Source: Extibacter muris (GTDB lineage Bacteria; Bacillota; Clostridia; Lachnospirales; Lachnospiraceae). From it: a DNA stretch of 64,000 bases. Under the pieces are notes generated by a model. That model saw only the letters and a list, made by a program, of their open reading frames with translations. It was not told the origin of the DNA and ran no database searches. The DNA lies in assembly GCF_004345005.1 (NCBI RefSeq), contig NZ_SMMX01000001.1, forward strand, positions 186,001-250,000. The letters are read 5' to 3'. Positions 1-8,915 of this stretch are shown here, piece after piece (the stretch's first letter is position 1; each line of letters begins with the position of its first letter). The translations under genes were made by a program, and so were the position numbers.

Positions 1-176
1 CAGCTATTATCCACGGGACGAAAGATACGGTCGTATCGAACGACCTTGTGAAAATACAGCATAGATGCATCGAAGGATCTAAGCTTTATCAGCTCGATAA
101 GAGCGGGCACGGAATCGTGTATGACCAGCTGGAGGAATTTAACTGTATATTTATAAAAGAAGTCGGAAAGCTCTAA
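1..176 (+). CDS. Alpha/beta hydrolase, C-terminal fragment (partial)
   Basis: The frame starting at base 3 is open from the window edge to the TAA at 174-176 and gives 57 residues. It contains HGTKDTVV, which looks like the strand end carrying the catalytic Asp, and about 33 residues later GHGIVYD, which looks like the catalytic-His loop of alpha/beta hydrolases of the serine aminopeptidase / lysophospholipase type. The nucleophile elbow lies upstream of the window, so substrate and exact family cannot be told. No terminator with a T-run follows; an imperfect dyad (cggacag near 180, ctgtccg near 235) lies before the next gene. Confidence 0.7.
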   Translation, partial: AIIHGTKDTVVSNDLVKIQHRCIEGSKLYQLDKSGHGIVYDQLEEFNCIFIKEVGKL

Positions 177-295
177 ACAGGCGGACAGCGTGCAGCGGTG
201 AAGATTCATTTTTGGGTCGGCATGGCCGCATCCTGTCCGTATTTACCTGAGTCAAAAGCATACCGGGAAAGGCCGCAGGATATGAGGAGGAAGTT

Positions 296-1267
296 ATGGG
301 AGAACAGCTGTGCCCCGAAATCCACTATAAGAAAGACGGAGACAGGGTGGTGCTGACGGGCTGTTATGGCATAGACGGGAAATTATATCTTCCCGATGAG
401 ATAGAGGGACATATGGTATACGGGATAGGGCCTTACGCATTCTCCGAGGCCAAAGCGGAGGGGGACAGCGTATATTTGAGCCCCGAAGCCGGGTATCTCA
501 GCGAACGGCACAGTATCTGCGCGGAAGAGGTGGAAGAGATCCGTCTTCCGGGACAAGTCCGGGAGATCGGCAGGTATGCATTTTACCGGTGCAGAAACCT
601 GAAGAAGCTCATACTCTCCGACAGCCTGCTGGACATCGGCGGTGGAGCATTTACCGGATGCCGTCTCAGGGAAGTGGAGATACATTTTTACAAGGGAGAG
701 AAGTCTGCCCTCAAGTCTGTCGTGGATGAGATTCGCTATACCGTGCGTGCGGCACTGTATCATCATGGGGCGGACAATAAGGTACGGATGGCACGTCTTC
801 TCTTTCCGGAACATTATGAGGAAGCGGTTGAGAATACGCCGGCCCGGCTGCTGGTGACGCACCATCACGGCTCCGGCGGATATTACAGGCAATGCTTTTA
901 CAGCCATGAGGTGGATTATAAGAAATACGACGAGGTTCTTCCTTATGCAGTCGCGGAGGAAAAAGAAGAGACGGTGGTTGAACTTGCCTTCGGCAGGCTC
1001 ATGTATCCTTACCGGCTGTCAAAGGCCGCCAGAGATGCTTACCTGCGCTATCTCCGGGGGCATATGGAGGCAGTGGGGAGATATGTGGCAGAGCACGAAG
1101 CGCTGGATGAGATCAGGTTCCTGTCCCGAGAAGGCTGCTGGACATCTGGGTCGCTTGAGGCAGCTGTAACGATAGCGTCGCAGCTCAGGTGCACGGAACT
1201 GGTCGGCGTGCTGATGGACGAGAGGCGGAAGCTGCCGGCGGGTAAGAAGAAACGATTTGAACTATAA
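296..1267 (+). CDS. BspA-type leucine-rich-repeat protein, first gene of an LRR-VWA-MoxR operon
   Basis: The 323-residue product has the BspA/LRR_5 signature in its N-terminal 130 residues: repeated I-G-x-x-A-F units at about residues 44-50 (IGPYAFS), 91-99 (IGRYAFYRC) and 114-122 (IGGGAFTGC). The remaining 190 residues are charged, mostly helical in character and not recognised. No signal peptide or membrane segment is seen, so it is probably cytoplasmic, unlike the better known surface BspA proteins. The ATG follows AGGAGGAAGTT. Only 23 bases separate it from the VWA gene, which in turn overlaps the MoxR gene, so the three are probably one transcript and the LRR part may recognise the client of the MoxR-VWA machine. 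That role is inference. Confidence 0.7.
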   Translation: MGEQLCPEIHYKKDGDRVVLTGCYGIDGKLYLPDEIEGHMVYGIGPYAFSEAKAEGDSVYLSPEAGYLSERHSICAEEVEEIRLPGQVREIGRYAFYRCRNLKKLILSDSLLDIGGGAFTGCRLREVEIHFYKGEKSALKSVVDEIRYTVRAALYHHGADNKVRMARLLFPEHYEEAVENTPARLLVTHHHGSGGYYRQCFYSHEVDYKKYDEVLPYAVAEEKEETVVELAFGRLMYPYRLSKAARDAYLRYLRGHMEAVGRYVAEHEALDEIRFLSREGCWTSGSLEAAVTIASQLRCTELVGVLMDERRKLPAGKKKRFEL

Positions 1268-1290
1268 ACAGGAAAGAGGGGGCAGGCAAT

Positions 1291-2604
1291 ATGGATGACA
1301 TGCAGAAGATTACAGAACAGCTCGGGGACGTGGGACGCCAGATCCTCTGCGCGTCCAGAAACGAGCTGTATATGAAGATGCGTTTTCTCGACGTGGCCCT
1401 CTGCAGCTTTTCTTATATCATGGACGACAATATAGAGACGATGGGTACGGACGGGTTCGCGATATATTTCAATCCCCGTTTTCTCGGAGGCATATACAGG
1501 GAAGAGAGGATACTCGTCAACCGTATCTACCTCCATATGGTGCTGCACGGCATCTTCCGGCATATGACAGGAAGAAAAGGAAGGGATTCCAGATACTATG
1601 ACCTTGCATGCGACATTGTGGCAGAGTATATTATAGATGGAATGCGGCACCGCTGTATCTTAAGAAGGCGCTCCGTCCTGCGCAGAGAGGCATACCGCAG
1701 GCTGGAAGCAAAGATGAAGGTGCTGACGGCCGAGAAAGTGTACAGTGCCCTGACAGAGCGGGAAATGGGCGGGCAGGAGCTTATGAGGCTGGAAGAAGAG
1801 TTCAGGATTGACAGCCACAGCCGCTGGCCGGATGAGGATGACAGGAAGCAACAGCAGCAGATTCAGAACAAGTGGCAGGATATCAGCGAACAGATGGAGA
1901 CGGACATGGAGACTTTCTCTAAAGCGGCTTCGGCGGAATCCGGTCGTCTCATAGACCAGGTGAAAGTGGAGAACCGACAGCGGGCCGACTACCGTCAGTT
2001 CCTGCGCAAATTTTCTGTCCTGAAGGAAGAGATGGCAGTAGATCCGGATTCATTTGATTATGTGTTCTACACATACGGACTTGAGCTGTACGGCAATATG
2101 CCGCTCATAGAACCTCAGGAATGGCGCGAAGTACAGAAGGTGGAAGAGTTCGTGATTGTCATTGACACGTCGATGTCGTGTTCCGGGGAGCTGGTGAAGA
2201 AGTTCCTGGAAGAGACTTACGCAGTGCTCAGCAAGAGTGAAAGCTTCTTCCGCAAAGTAAACATCCATATCATCCAGTGCGATGACACGGTACAGACAGA
2301 TGAGAAGATAGCAGATGAGGAAGAGCTTAAGCGTTATATGGACAATCTGACCCTGTACGGCGAGGGAGGGACGGACTTCAGGCCGGCGTTCACTTATGTG
2401 GACCAGCTATTGAAGGATCAGGCTTTCAGCCGTCTGAGAGGACTTTTATACTTTACCGACGGAAGAGGGACGTATCCGTCGAAGATGCCGCCATATGAGA
2501 CTGCATTTGTATTTTTCAGCGAAGATTATGAAGACACGGACGTGCCTCCTTGGGCGATGAAGCTCGTACTGGCACGGGAGGACATAGAAGGTGACAGCAA
2601 ATGA
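1291..2604 (+). CDS. VWA-like protein with N-terminal metallopeptidase-like domain (DUF2201 type)
   Basis: This 437-residue protein has two recognisable parts. The N-terminal part carries HMVLH at residues 82-86 within LHMVLHGIFRHM, reminiscent of the zinc-peptidase-like helix of DUF2201 proteins. The C-terminal part is a von Willebrand A fold with MIDAS residues D292-x-S294-x-S296 (DTSMS), T361 in GGTDF and D390 in FTDGRG. Between them is a Gln/Glu-rich, probably coiled segment (about 180-230). Family members pair with MoxR ATPases, and here the stop overlaps the MoxR start by four bases (ATGA), giving translational coupling. Function is likely metal-dependent adaptor binding for the ATPase. 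The client is unknown. Confidence 0.8.
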   Translation: MDDMQKITEQLGDVGRQILCASRNELYMKMRFLDVALCSFSYIMDDNIETMGTDGFAIYFNPRFLGGIYREERILVNRIYLHMVLHGIFRHMTGRKGRDSRYYDLACDIVAEYIIDGMRHRCILRRRSVLRREAYRRLEAKMKVLTAEKVYSALTEREMGGQELMRLEEEFRIDSHSRWPDEDDRKQQQQIQNKWQDISEQMETDMETFSKAASAESGRLIDQVKVENRQRADYRQFLRKFSVLKEEMAVDPDSFDYVFYTYGLELYGNMPLIEPQEWREVQKVEEFVIVIDTSMSCSGELVKKFLEETYAVLSKSESFFRKVNIHIIQCDDTVQTDEKIADEEELKRYMDNLTLYGEGGTDFRPAFTYVDQLLKDQAFSRLRGLLYFTDGRGTYPSKMPPYETAFVFFSEDYEDTDVPPWAMKLVLAREDIEGDSK

Positions 2605-4097
2605 ATATAAAACGTGCGAAGAGAGAGGTCAAAGATTCGATAGAGGCCTATCTGAAAAAGGATGATTTCGGCGAGTATATGATACCCGCCATCCGGCAGA
2701 GGCCGATACTGCTCATGGGTCCGCCGGGTATCGGCAAGACGCAGATTATGGAACAGATTGCAAGGGAATGCGGTATCGGCCTTGTCGCCTATACGATCAC
2801 CCACCACACGAGGCAGAGCGCGATTGGCCTTCCCTTTATCCAGGAAAAGGAATACGGGGGCAGGAAATATTCTGTGACCGAGTATACGATGAGCGAGATC
2901 ATATCTGCGGTGTATGACAAGATTGAGCAGACGGGAATGCGAGAAGGCATCCTGTTCATCGACGAGATAAACTGTGTGTCGGAGACCCTGGCGCCGACGA
3001 TGCTCCAGTTCCTCCAGTGCAAGATGTTCGGCAACCAGAAGGTGCCGGAAGGGTGGATCATCGTGGCGGCGGGGAATCCTCCGGAATATAACAAGTCGGT
3101 CCGGGACTTCGATGTGGTCACGCTGGACAGGATCAAGAAGATAGATGTGGAGGAGAACTTCGAAGTCTGGAAGGAGTATGCCTATACGGCTGAGATCCAT
3201 CCGGCGGTCCTCGCGTATCTGGAATTGAAAAAGGAGCATTTCTACAGGATAGAGACGACGGTGGACGGGAAGATGTTTGCCACCGCAAGAGGATGGGAAG
3301 ACCTGTCCCAGCTGATCAAGACGTATGACGTGATTGGGAAAAAAGCGGACAGGGAGGTGATATACCAGTATATCCAGCACTGGAAGATAGCAAAAGACTT
3401 TGCGAATTATCTGGAATTGTTTGAAAAATATAAGAAAGATTACGGACTCCAGAGAGTGCTTGACGGGCAGTATGGCAAGGATGTGCTGGAGCAGCTCAGA
3501 TACGCGCCTTTCGACGAACGCCTGAGCGTCGTCGGAATCCTGATGGGGAAGCTTGGCGAACTGTTCCGGGACTATGTCATGGCGGACCGGTATGTGTCGC
3601 TTCTGCACGGCTATCTGCTCAGGATGAAAGAGGGAGATACGCTTGCGTCCGTCACGGCTGCCGCCCAAGAGGAGCATGACAGGCTTAGAAAGGCAGAGCA
3701 GCTTGGCAGGCGGGAAGAGGAGATATACAGAAGGATGCTTGGTACGCTGGAAGCATATGGTCAGACGGTCAGAAAGGGACATCTGCCCCAGGAAGAAGTA
3801 TTCGCCCGGGTGAAGGAAGAGTTCCAGAAGGAGACCGGCATGAGGGAAGAGGCAGCCGCAAGAGCCGGCAAGGCGCTGGATTCTGCCTTTGATTTTATGG
3901 AAGATGCCTTCGGGGACAGCCAGGAGATGGTGGCCTTCATCGCGGAGCTCAATACGAATTACTACAGCATCCAGTATCTGAAGGAATATGGCTGTGATAA
4001 GTATTACCGGTATAATAAACGGCTTCTGTTTGATGAGCAGCATGAGGATATCATGAGCCGTCTGGACGAAGTGGAAGAGAATATGAATAACCTTTGA
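2601..4097 (+). CDS. MoxR-family AAA+ ATPase
   Basis: The 498-residue product has Walker A GPPGIGKT (residues 40-47), Walker B ILFIDE (117-122) and a sensor-1 Asn in AAGNPPE (about 159), the arrangement of MoxR AAA+ ATPases, which act as chaperone-like remodelers with VWA partners. The C-terminal 230 residues form a helical extension rich in Arg/Glu. Start ATG overlaps the stop of the VWA gene as ATGA. It is longer than a minimal MoxR (about 310-330 residues), so the C-terminal extension may hold the VWA or client contact. No T-run terminator follows; the gap to the c-di-GMP gene is only about 70 bases, so that gene could be in the same transcript. Confidence 0.9.
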   Translation: MNIKRAKREVKDSIEAYLKKDDFGEYMIPAIRQRPILLMGPPGIGKTQIMEQIARECGIGLVAYTITHHTRQSAIGLPFIQEKEYGGRKYSVTEYTMSEIISAVYDKIEQTGMREGILFIDEINCVSETLAPTMLQFLQCKMFGNQKVPEGWIIVAAGNPPEYNKSVRDFDVVTLDRIKKIDVEENFEVWKEYAYTAEIHPAVLAYLELKKEHFYRIETTVDGKMFATARGWEDLSQLIKTYDVIGKKADREVIYQYIQHWKIAKDFANYLELFEKYKKDYGLQRVLDGQYGKDVLEQLRYAPFDERLSVVGILMGKLGELFRDYVMADRYVSLLHGYLLRMKEGDTLASVTAAAQEEHDRLRKAEQLGRREEEIYRRMLGTLEAYGQTVRKGHLPQEEVFARVKEEFQKETGMREEAAARAGKALDSAFDFMEDAFGDSQEMVAFIAELNTNYYSIQYLKEYGCDKYYRYNKRLLFDEQHEDIMSRLDEVEENMNNL

Positions 4098-4168
4098 AAA
4101 TAAGCGGGGATGTGATATGATAGAGGAAACTGTAACTGGAATTCTATTTGATGTGGCAAGGTAGGGGT

Positions 4169-6235
4169 ATGGACAAAAGACACGAAATATTAATAGTAGA
4201 TGATACGGAGATGAACAGGTCGCTGCTTTCGGACATGCTCGGTGACGAATATGAGATAGCGGAGGCGGTAAACGGCCTGGAAGCGGTGCAGTATCTGCAG
4301 AAAAATGAAAATGACATCGCAATCATTCTTCTGGATATCGTAATGCCGGTGATGGATGGCTTTGAAGTGCTTGCGATGATGAATAAAGGGAAATGGATCG
4401 AGCATATTCCGGTCATCATGATATCGGCGGAGACGTCGTCGGCCTATATCGACCAGGCTTATGACCTAGGCGCTACGGACTATATAAGCAGGCCGTTCGA
4501 TGTTAAGACGGTCCGGCGAAGGGTCAGCAATACGATAATGCTGTATGCGAAGCAGAAGATGCTGCAGGGTATGGTGACGGATCAGATTCTGGAAAAAGAG
4601 AAGAACAACTATCTCATGGTTGAGATCCTCAGTACGATCGTCGAGTTCCGTAACGGAGAGAGCGGACTTCACGTCATGCATATCCGTATTATTACCGAGC
4701 TGCTTCTCAAGGCGCTTGTGCGCCATACGGAGGAGTATAACTTAAGCAGCGCAGCCATCGCTCTCATCACGAATGCATCCGCTCTGCATGATATCGGTAA
4801 GATATCGATATCGGAAGAGATCTTGAACAAACCCGGCAAGCTGACGAAGAAAGAATTCGAGATCATGAAGACGCATTCCGCCATCGGTGCAGAGATGCTC
4901 AGAAGCGTGCCCAACCATCAGAACGAAGGGCTTGTAAAGGCGGCGTATGAAATTTGCCGCTGGCACCACGAACGGTTTGACGGGAAGGGGTATCCTGACG
5001 GGCTGAAGGGGGAAGAGATTCCGATAGCCGCCCAGGTCGTATCGCTCGCCGACGTGTACGATGCCCTTACGAGCGTACGTGTCTATAAGCCTGCGTATGC
5101 GCATGAGAAGGCGATGGAGATGATCCTGCACGGGGAATGCGGTGCATTCAACCCTGTCCTGCTGGAATGCCTGATAGAAGAGGGCGACCATATATCCAGA
5201 GAGCTGAAGGTGCGTTCGCTTGGCAAAACGATGCACAATGAGATGAGGAATATCACATCGGAACTGCTGGAAACAGGCGGCATCACGGCTTCGGACCGCA
5301 CGCTGAACCTACTGGAGCAGGAGCGGATAAAGTACCAGTTCTTTGCCGCCATGTCCCAGGAGATACAATTTGAATACAATGCAGAGACGGATATGATCAT
5401 GCTGTCCGAGTGGGGGGCCAACTACCTCGGAACAGACGAGATAGCGCTACATCCTATGGAAAATGCCATGATAGACGAGATGATAGACCACGAGGATCTG
5501 TGCGAGATACGGCGGAACCTCAGAAGCGCCACTCCGGCACATCCTGTCGTCAGCGGCATATACCAGCTGCGCATCCAGGGCAGGGAGCGCTGGTGCAAGC
5601 TGATTGCACGTGCCCTCTGGAGTGATGAGGAGAAGAGGGTCTACAGCGGCTCCATCGGCAAGATGATCGATGTGCATGAGGAGCGGCTGGAGATGAACAT
5701 GCTGAAGCAGGCGGCTGCGCAGGATATGCTCACCTCGCTGTACAACCACGCGAATGCCCAGAAGATTATTACTGCCATGCTGAAGGAAGATACGGACTGC
5801 AGATACGGCCTGATCCTGTTCGACCTCGACTTTTTCAAGAACGCAAACGACCAGCACGGGCATCTGTTTGGGGACCGTGTGCTGAAGTTCGTGGCGAAGA
5901 AGATACTCCAGAATATAAGGAGCGATGATATAGCGGCCAGAGTCGGCGGAGATGAATTCCTTATCTTTGCCGAGTACAGAGACGACTTCTCTTATGTCGT
6001 CAACCGCATCTTTGATTCGCTCGCGGACTATTATTATAATTTCAAGATATCCATCAGTATGGGAGTGGCCATATATCCGAAAGATGGGACTACATATGAG
6101 AAGCTGTTCCAATGTGCCGACCAGGCGCTATATTCTTCCAAGCAGGAAGGGAGGAACCAGTTTAAGTTCTATGAAGAATCCATGGAGAGCTGCCTCTCTG
6201 TCATATCTCCGATGGATAATGAGATCGATGATTAA
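4169..6235 (+). CDS. Response regulator with HD-GYP and GGDEF domains (c-di-GMP turnover)
   Basis: The 688-residue protein is read from ATG 4169 (MDKRHEIL); TTG 4148 and ATG 4151 upstream are possible but add only seven residues. Domain order: receiver (1-120, phospho-acceptor D56 in LLDIVMP, lysine position replaced by the R in SRPFD), HD-GYP phosphodiesterase (about 145-345, HD at 207-208, HHERFDGKGYP 266-276), a PAS-like stretch (about 390-500), and a C-terminal diguanylate cyclase with an intact RVGGDEF (593-597) and an RxxD inhibitory site (RSDD 584-587) exactly five residues upstream. Both synthesis and breakdown motifs look intact, so phosphorylation and product binding probably decide the direction. 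No histidine kinase is adjacent. Confidence 0.92.
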   Translation: MDKRHEILIVDDTEMNRSLLSDMLGDEYEIAEAVNGLEAVQYLQKNENDIAIILLDIVMPVMDGFEVLAMMNKGKWIEHIPVIMISAETSSAYIDQAYDLGATDYISRPFDVKTVRRRVSNTIMLYAKQKMLQGMVTDQILEKEKNNYLMVEILSTIVEFRNGESGLHVMHIRIITELLLKALVRHTEEYNLSSAAIALITNASALHDIGKISISEEILNKPGKLTKKEFEIMKTHSAIGAEMLRSVPNHQNEGLVKAAYEICRWHHERFDGKGYPDGLKGEEIPIAAQVVSLADVYDALTSVRVYKPAYAHEKAMEMILHGECGAFNPVLLECLIEEGDHISRELKVRSLGKTMHNEMRNITSELLETGGITASDRTLNLLEQERIKYQFFAAMSQEIQFEYNAETDMIMLSEWGANYLGTDEIALHPMENAMIDEMIDHEDLCEIRRNLRSATPAHPVVSGIYQLRIQGRERWCKLIARALWSDEEKRVYSGSIGKMIDVHEERLEMNMLKQAAAQDMLTSLYNHANAQKIITAMLKEDTDCRYGLILFDLDFFKNANDQHGHLFGDRVLKFVAKKILQNIRSDDIAARVGGDEFLIFAEYRDDFSYVVNRIFDSLADYYYNFKISISMGVAIYPKDGTTYEKLFQCADQALYSSKQEGRNQFKFYEESMESCLSVISPMDNEIDD

Positions 6236-7109
6236 GAGAAAGGCCCTTGGCATGCTGGCAGCGGTGCTGCTTCTGTATGGCTGTTCCGCAGACGGCTCCG
6301 GACGCAGGAGCGGCAGCACCGTGGAGACGGAAGGCGCCGTGCAGGAGGATACGTCCGCGAGTACCTATACGTTTGTCGATGTAGAGGGCACGGAGTATGA
6401 GGCGGCCCGCATCGAGGGGCTGCCTCTTAGCAGCTATGATTACGGACGGCTGAAGGAAGAGGGCGGCTTCAAGTATTATACGGATAAGGATGGGGCGAGG
6501 ATATCCAGAATCGGGATTGATGTCTCTGAATTCCAGCAGCCGGTGGATTGGAACAAGGTCAGCGCCGCGGGGATAGAATTTGCCATGGTGAGGGTCGGAT
6601 ACCGGGGGTACGGCAGTGCCGGGACGCTTGTGGAAGATAAGATGTTCCGGTCGCATATGGACGGTGCCCTCGGAGCAGGGCTTGATGTGGGGGTCTATTT
6701 CTTTTCCCAGGCAGTATCCGGGGAAGAGACGCTTGAGGAGGCGCAGTTCGTACTGGAGCGGATCAAAGAGTATGACATTTCATATCCGGTCGTGTTTGAC
6801 ACGGAAGAGATAAAGGATGATACGGCCCGGACGGATGGGCTGGACAGGACACAGTTTACAGATAACTGTATCGTATTCTGCGACCGGATAGAAGAGGCAG
6901 GCTATGACAGCATGGTATATGCCAATATGAAATGGATGGCGTTCACGCTGGATCTGGAGAGGCTTGCGGACTATGACAAATGGTATGCGGATTATGAACC
7001 TGTACCCCAGTGCCCGTATGAGTTTTCCATGTGGCAGTATACAGAGGCCGGGAAGGTGCCGGGCATAGGCGGTAGCGTGGATATGAACGTATATTTTGAG
7101 AATGATTAA
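6228..7109 (+). CDS. GH25 (lysozyme-type) lipoprotein
   Basis: From ATG 6228 the product has 293 residues; the frame is open further upstream, but MIKRKALGMLAAVLLLYGCS is a typical lipoprotein signal with lipobox Cys19, which fixes the start here (ATG 6219 is possible). After a Ser/Thr/Glu linker, a GH25 muramidase domain spans about 93-290: IGIDVSEFQ with D98 and VVFDTEE with D191 and E193 are the expected acid residues, and VDMNVYF closes the barrel. It should be anchored outside the membrane and cut the MurNAc-GlcNAc backbone. Its start overlaps the last codons of the c-di-GMP gene by eight bases, so the two are translationally coupled, linking wall remodeling to c-di-GMP signalling by inference. 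Confidence 0.9.
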   Translation: MIKRKALGMLAAVLLLYGCSADGSGRRSGSTVETEGAVQEDTSASTYTFVDVEGTEYEAARIEGLPLSSYDYGRLKEEGGFKYYTDKDGARISRIGIDVSEFQQPVDWNKVSAAGIEFAMVRVGYRGYGSAGTLVEDKMFRSHMDGALGAGLDVGVYFFSQAVSGEETLEEAQFVLERIKEYDISYPVVFDTEEIKDDTARTDGLDRTQFTDNCIVFCDRIEEAGYDSMVYANMKWMAFTLDLERLADYDKWYADYEPVPQCPYEFSMWQYTEAGKVPGIGGSVDMNVYFEND

Positions 7110-7125
7110 CAGTTGGCATTTCTTG

Positions 7126-7154
7126 TTGACAAGACCTTGCACGGCCAGTATAAT
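7126..7154 (+). promoter_or_regulatory. Consensus sigma-A promoter of the mntP riboswitch transcript
   Basis: TTGACA at 7126-7131 and TATAAT at 7149-7154 are separated by 17 bases, a full consensus match. Transcription should start near 7161, directly before the riboswitch. Confidence 0.85.
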
Positions 7155-7160
7155 ATCAAC

Positions 7161-7280
7161 TATCGGTAAGGGAGTAGTTGGCGCTTGGGCGTAGTATTGT
7201 CAACATGCTGATGAGATACATCTGGCATTACTTTAAATAATGAGACTTATCCGTGGATACGCCACGGATAGGTCTTTTTT
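7161..7280 (+). promoter_or_regulatory. yybP-ykoY type manganese riboswitch with intrinsic terminator
   Basis: The leader holds the family landmarks: GGGAGTAG at 7170-7177, TACATCTGGC near 7217-7226 and ATGAGACTTA at 7240-7249. The 5' TAAG (7167-7170) can pair with the 3' CTTA to close the aptamer. The same 3' strand is part of a 13-bp hairpin (7244-7256 with 7262-7274) followed by TTTTTT, an intrinsic terminator, so aptamer closing and termination exclude each other. Members of this class bind Mn2+ and turn expression on. The gene downstream is the Mn2+ exporter mntP, which supports the call. Confidence 0.85.
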
Positions 7281-7374
7281 GCTCTAAAGGAAATTCCTTC
7301 GGGGAATACGCACTGCGGCGCCAAGGGATCATTCTTTGTTCTGATACTGAGGATAAGATAAGGAGAGATGAAAG

Positions 7375-7941
7375 ATGGCATTGTATGAGTTGTTTATTAT
7401 TGCAGTGGGGCTGTCGATGGATGCGTTCGCAGTCTCTGTCTGTAAGGGTCTCGCCATGAAAAAATGTACGTGGACGAAGGCGGGCGTCGTCGGTTTGTAT
7501 TTTGGAATGTTCCAGGCGGTCATGCCGTTAGCGGGATACTTGCTCGGGGTCCAGTTCAAAGATGTCATAACATCGGTCGATCATTGGATCGCGTTTATCC
7601 TGCTCGGTATTATCGGGGTGAATATGGTACGGGAAGCACGCGGCGGGTGTGACAGCTGCGAGGATACGGATGAATCGCTTGATGTGCGCACGATGCTCAT
7701 GCTGGCGGTGGCGACGAGCATCGACGCGCTTGCGGTCGGGGTTACATTTGCATTTCTCCATGTCTCGATCGCACCGGCAGTGAGTTTTATTGGCGTGATT
7801 ACATTTACAATATCTGTCGCAGGTGTTAAAATAGGCAATGTATTCGGAACGAAATATAAATCCAGGGCAGAGCTGGCAGGCGGGGCAATCCTCATCCTTA
7901 TGGGGATCAAAATCCTGCTGTCTCATCTGGGGATATTATAG
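7375..7941 (+). CDS. mntP: Manganese efflux pump MntP
   Basis: The 188-residue product matches the MntP/YebN family in length and in its duplicated motif: [15 protein letters not shown] near residue 14 and [15 protein letters not shown] near residue 116, each with the conserved membrane Asp. Six hydrophobic segments are visible. MntP exports Mn2+ from the cytoplasm. AAGGAGAG precedes the ATG. Control by the upstream manganese riboswitch would make expression rise with cytoplasmic Mn2+. A hydrophilic Cys/Asp/Glu-rich loop lies between the halves. prmA follows after 10 bases and is probably co-transcribed. Confidence 0.93.
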   Translation: MALYELFIIAVGLSMDAFAVSVCKGLAMKKCTWTKAGVVGLYFGMFQAVMPLAGYLLGVQFKDVITSVDHWIAFILLGIIGVNMVREARGGCDSCEDTDESLDVRTMLMLAVATSIDALAVGVTFAFLHVSIAPAVSFIGVITFTISVAGVKIGNVFGTKYKSRAELAGGAILILMGIKILLSHLGIL

Positions 7942-7951
7942 GAGAATGTAT

Positions 7952-8914
7952 ATGAAGTGGAATCAATTTCGTTTAAAGACGACGACAGAAGCGGAAGATA
8001 TCGTGAGCAGCATGCTGATGGACCTGGGCATACAGGGCGTGCAGATCGAGGACAGGATACCGCTTACGCAGGAGGACAAGGAGCAGATGTTCGTGGACAT
8101 CCTTCCGGATATTCCGGAGGATGACGGGACGGCGTATCTGACCTTTTACCTCGATGAGGGGGAAGATGCGGGGACGATCCTCGGACAGGTGCGAAAAGAG
8201 CTGGAACATATGAAAAGCTATATGGACGTGGGAGCTTGCATCATAGAAGAATCACAGACCGAGGATGTAGACTGGGTGAACAACTGGAAGCAGTATTTCC
8301 ATCAGTTTACGATAGATGATATCCTCGTGATTCCGTCCTGGGAAGAGGTGGAGGAGAAGGACAGCGGCAGGCTCGTCATCCATATCGATCCGGGAACTGC
8401 GTTCGGGACAGGGATGCATGAGACGACGCAGCTCTGTATCCGGCAGCTCCGGAAATATGTGGCGCCGGATACTGAGATTCTGGATGTGGGCTGTGGAAGC
8501 GGCATCCTCGGGATGCTGGCGCTCAAGTTCGGTGCCGCATATTCGGTAGGGACGGACCTGGATCCATGTGCCATCGATGCGACCCATGAGAATATGGAGG
8601 CGAACGGGATCGGGAGAGAGCAGTATGAAGTCATGATTGGAAATATCATTGGCGACAGACAGGTACAGGATAAGGTCGGCTATGGGCGGTACGATATCGT
8701 TGCGGCCAATATCCTGGCGGATGTGCTCGTTCCGCTTACGCCGGTTATCCTTCCACATCTGAAGCCTGGAGGAATCTATATAACGAGCGGCATCATCGAG
8801 GAAAAGGAAGCTGAGGTGGTAGGAGCGGTGGAGGCCGCGGGGCTTACCGTACTGGAAATCAACCATCAGGGTGAATGGGTGTCTGTCACAGCGAGAAAGA
8901 ATCAGGAGAAGTAG
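7952..8914 (+). CDS. prmA: Ribosomal protein L11 methyltransferase
   Basis: Start ATG 7952 (MKWNQFRLK) is chosen over the longer open frame because GGAG sits seven bases upstream and family members start this way. The 320-residue protein has the N-terminal L11-recognition domain and a class I SAM methyltransferase domain: IDPGTAFGTGMHETT, motif I LDVGCGSGILGM and the PrmA motif ANILADV. It trimethylates lysines of ribosomal protein L11 in the cytoplasm. The stop is followed after one base by the rsmE start, so the two are tightly coupled; this prmA-rsmE pair is common in Firmicutes. Confidence 0.95.
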   Translation: MKWNQFRLKTTTEAEDIVSSMLMDLGIQGVQIEDRIPLTQEDKEQMFVDILPDIPEDDGTAYLTFYLDEGEDAGTILGQVRKELEHMKSYMDVGACIIEESQTEDVDWVNNWKQYFHQFTIDDILVIPSWEEVEEKDSGRLVIHIDPGTAFGTGMHETTQLCIRQLRKYVAPDTEILDVGCGSGILGMLALKFGAAYSVGTDLDPCAIDATHENMEANGIGREQYEVMIGNIIGDRQVQDKVGYGRYDIVAANILADVLVPLTPVILPHLKPGGIYITSGIIEEKEAEVVGAVEAAGLTVLEINHQGEWVSVTARKNQEK

Positions 8915-8915
8915 G

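Noticed and set aside
2526-4322. 598-codon open frame on the minus strand opposite the MoxR gene
   Set aside because: It is fully antisense to a clear AAA+ ATPase, has no RBS, and its product is low-complexity Leu/His/Pro/Arg-rich without motifs.
7838-7951. Longer N-terminus for PrmA
   Set aside because: The extension lies inside mntP in another frame and is not family-like; ATG 7952 has a proper RBS.
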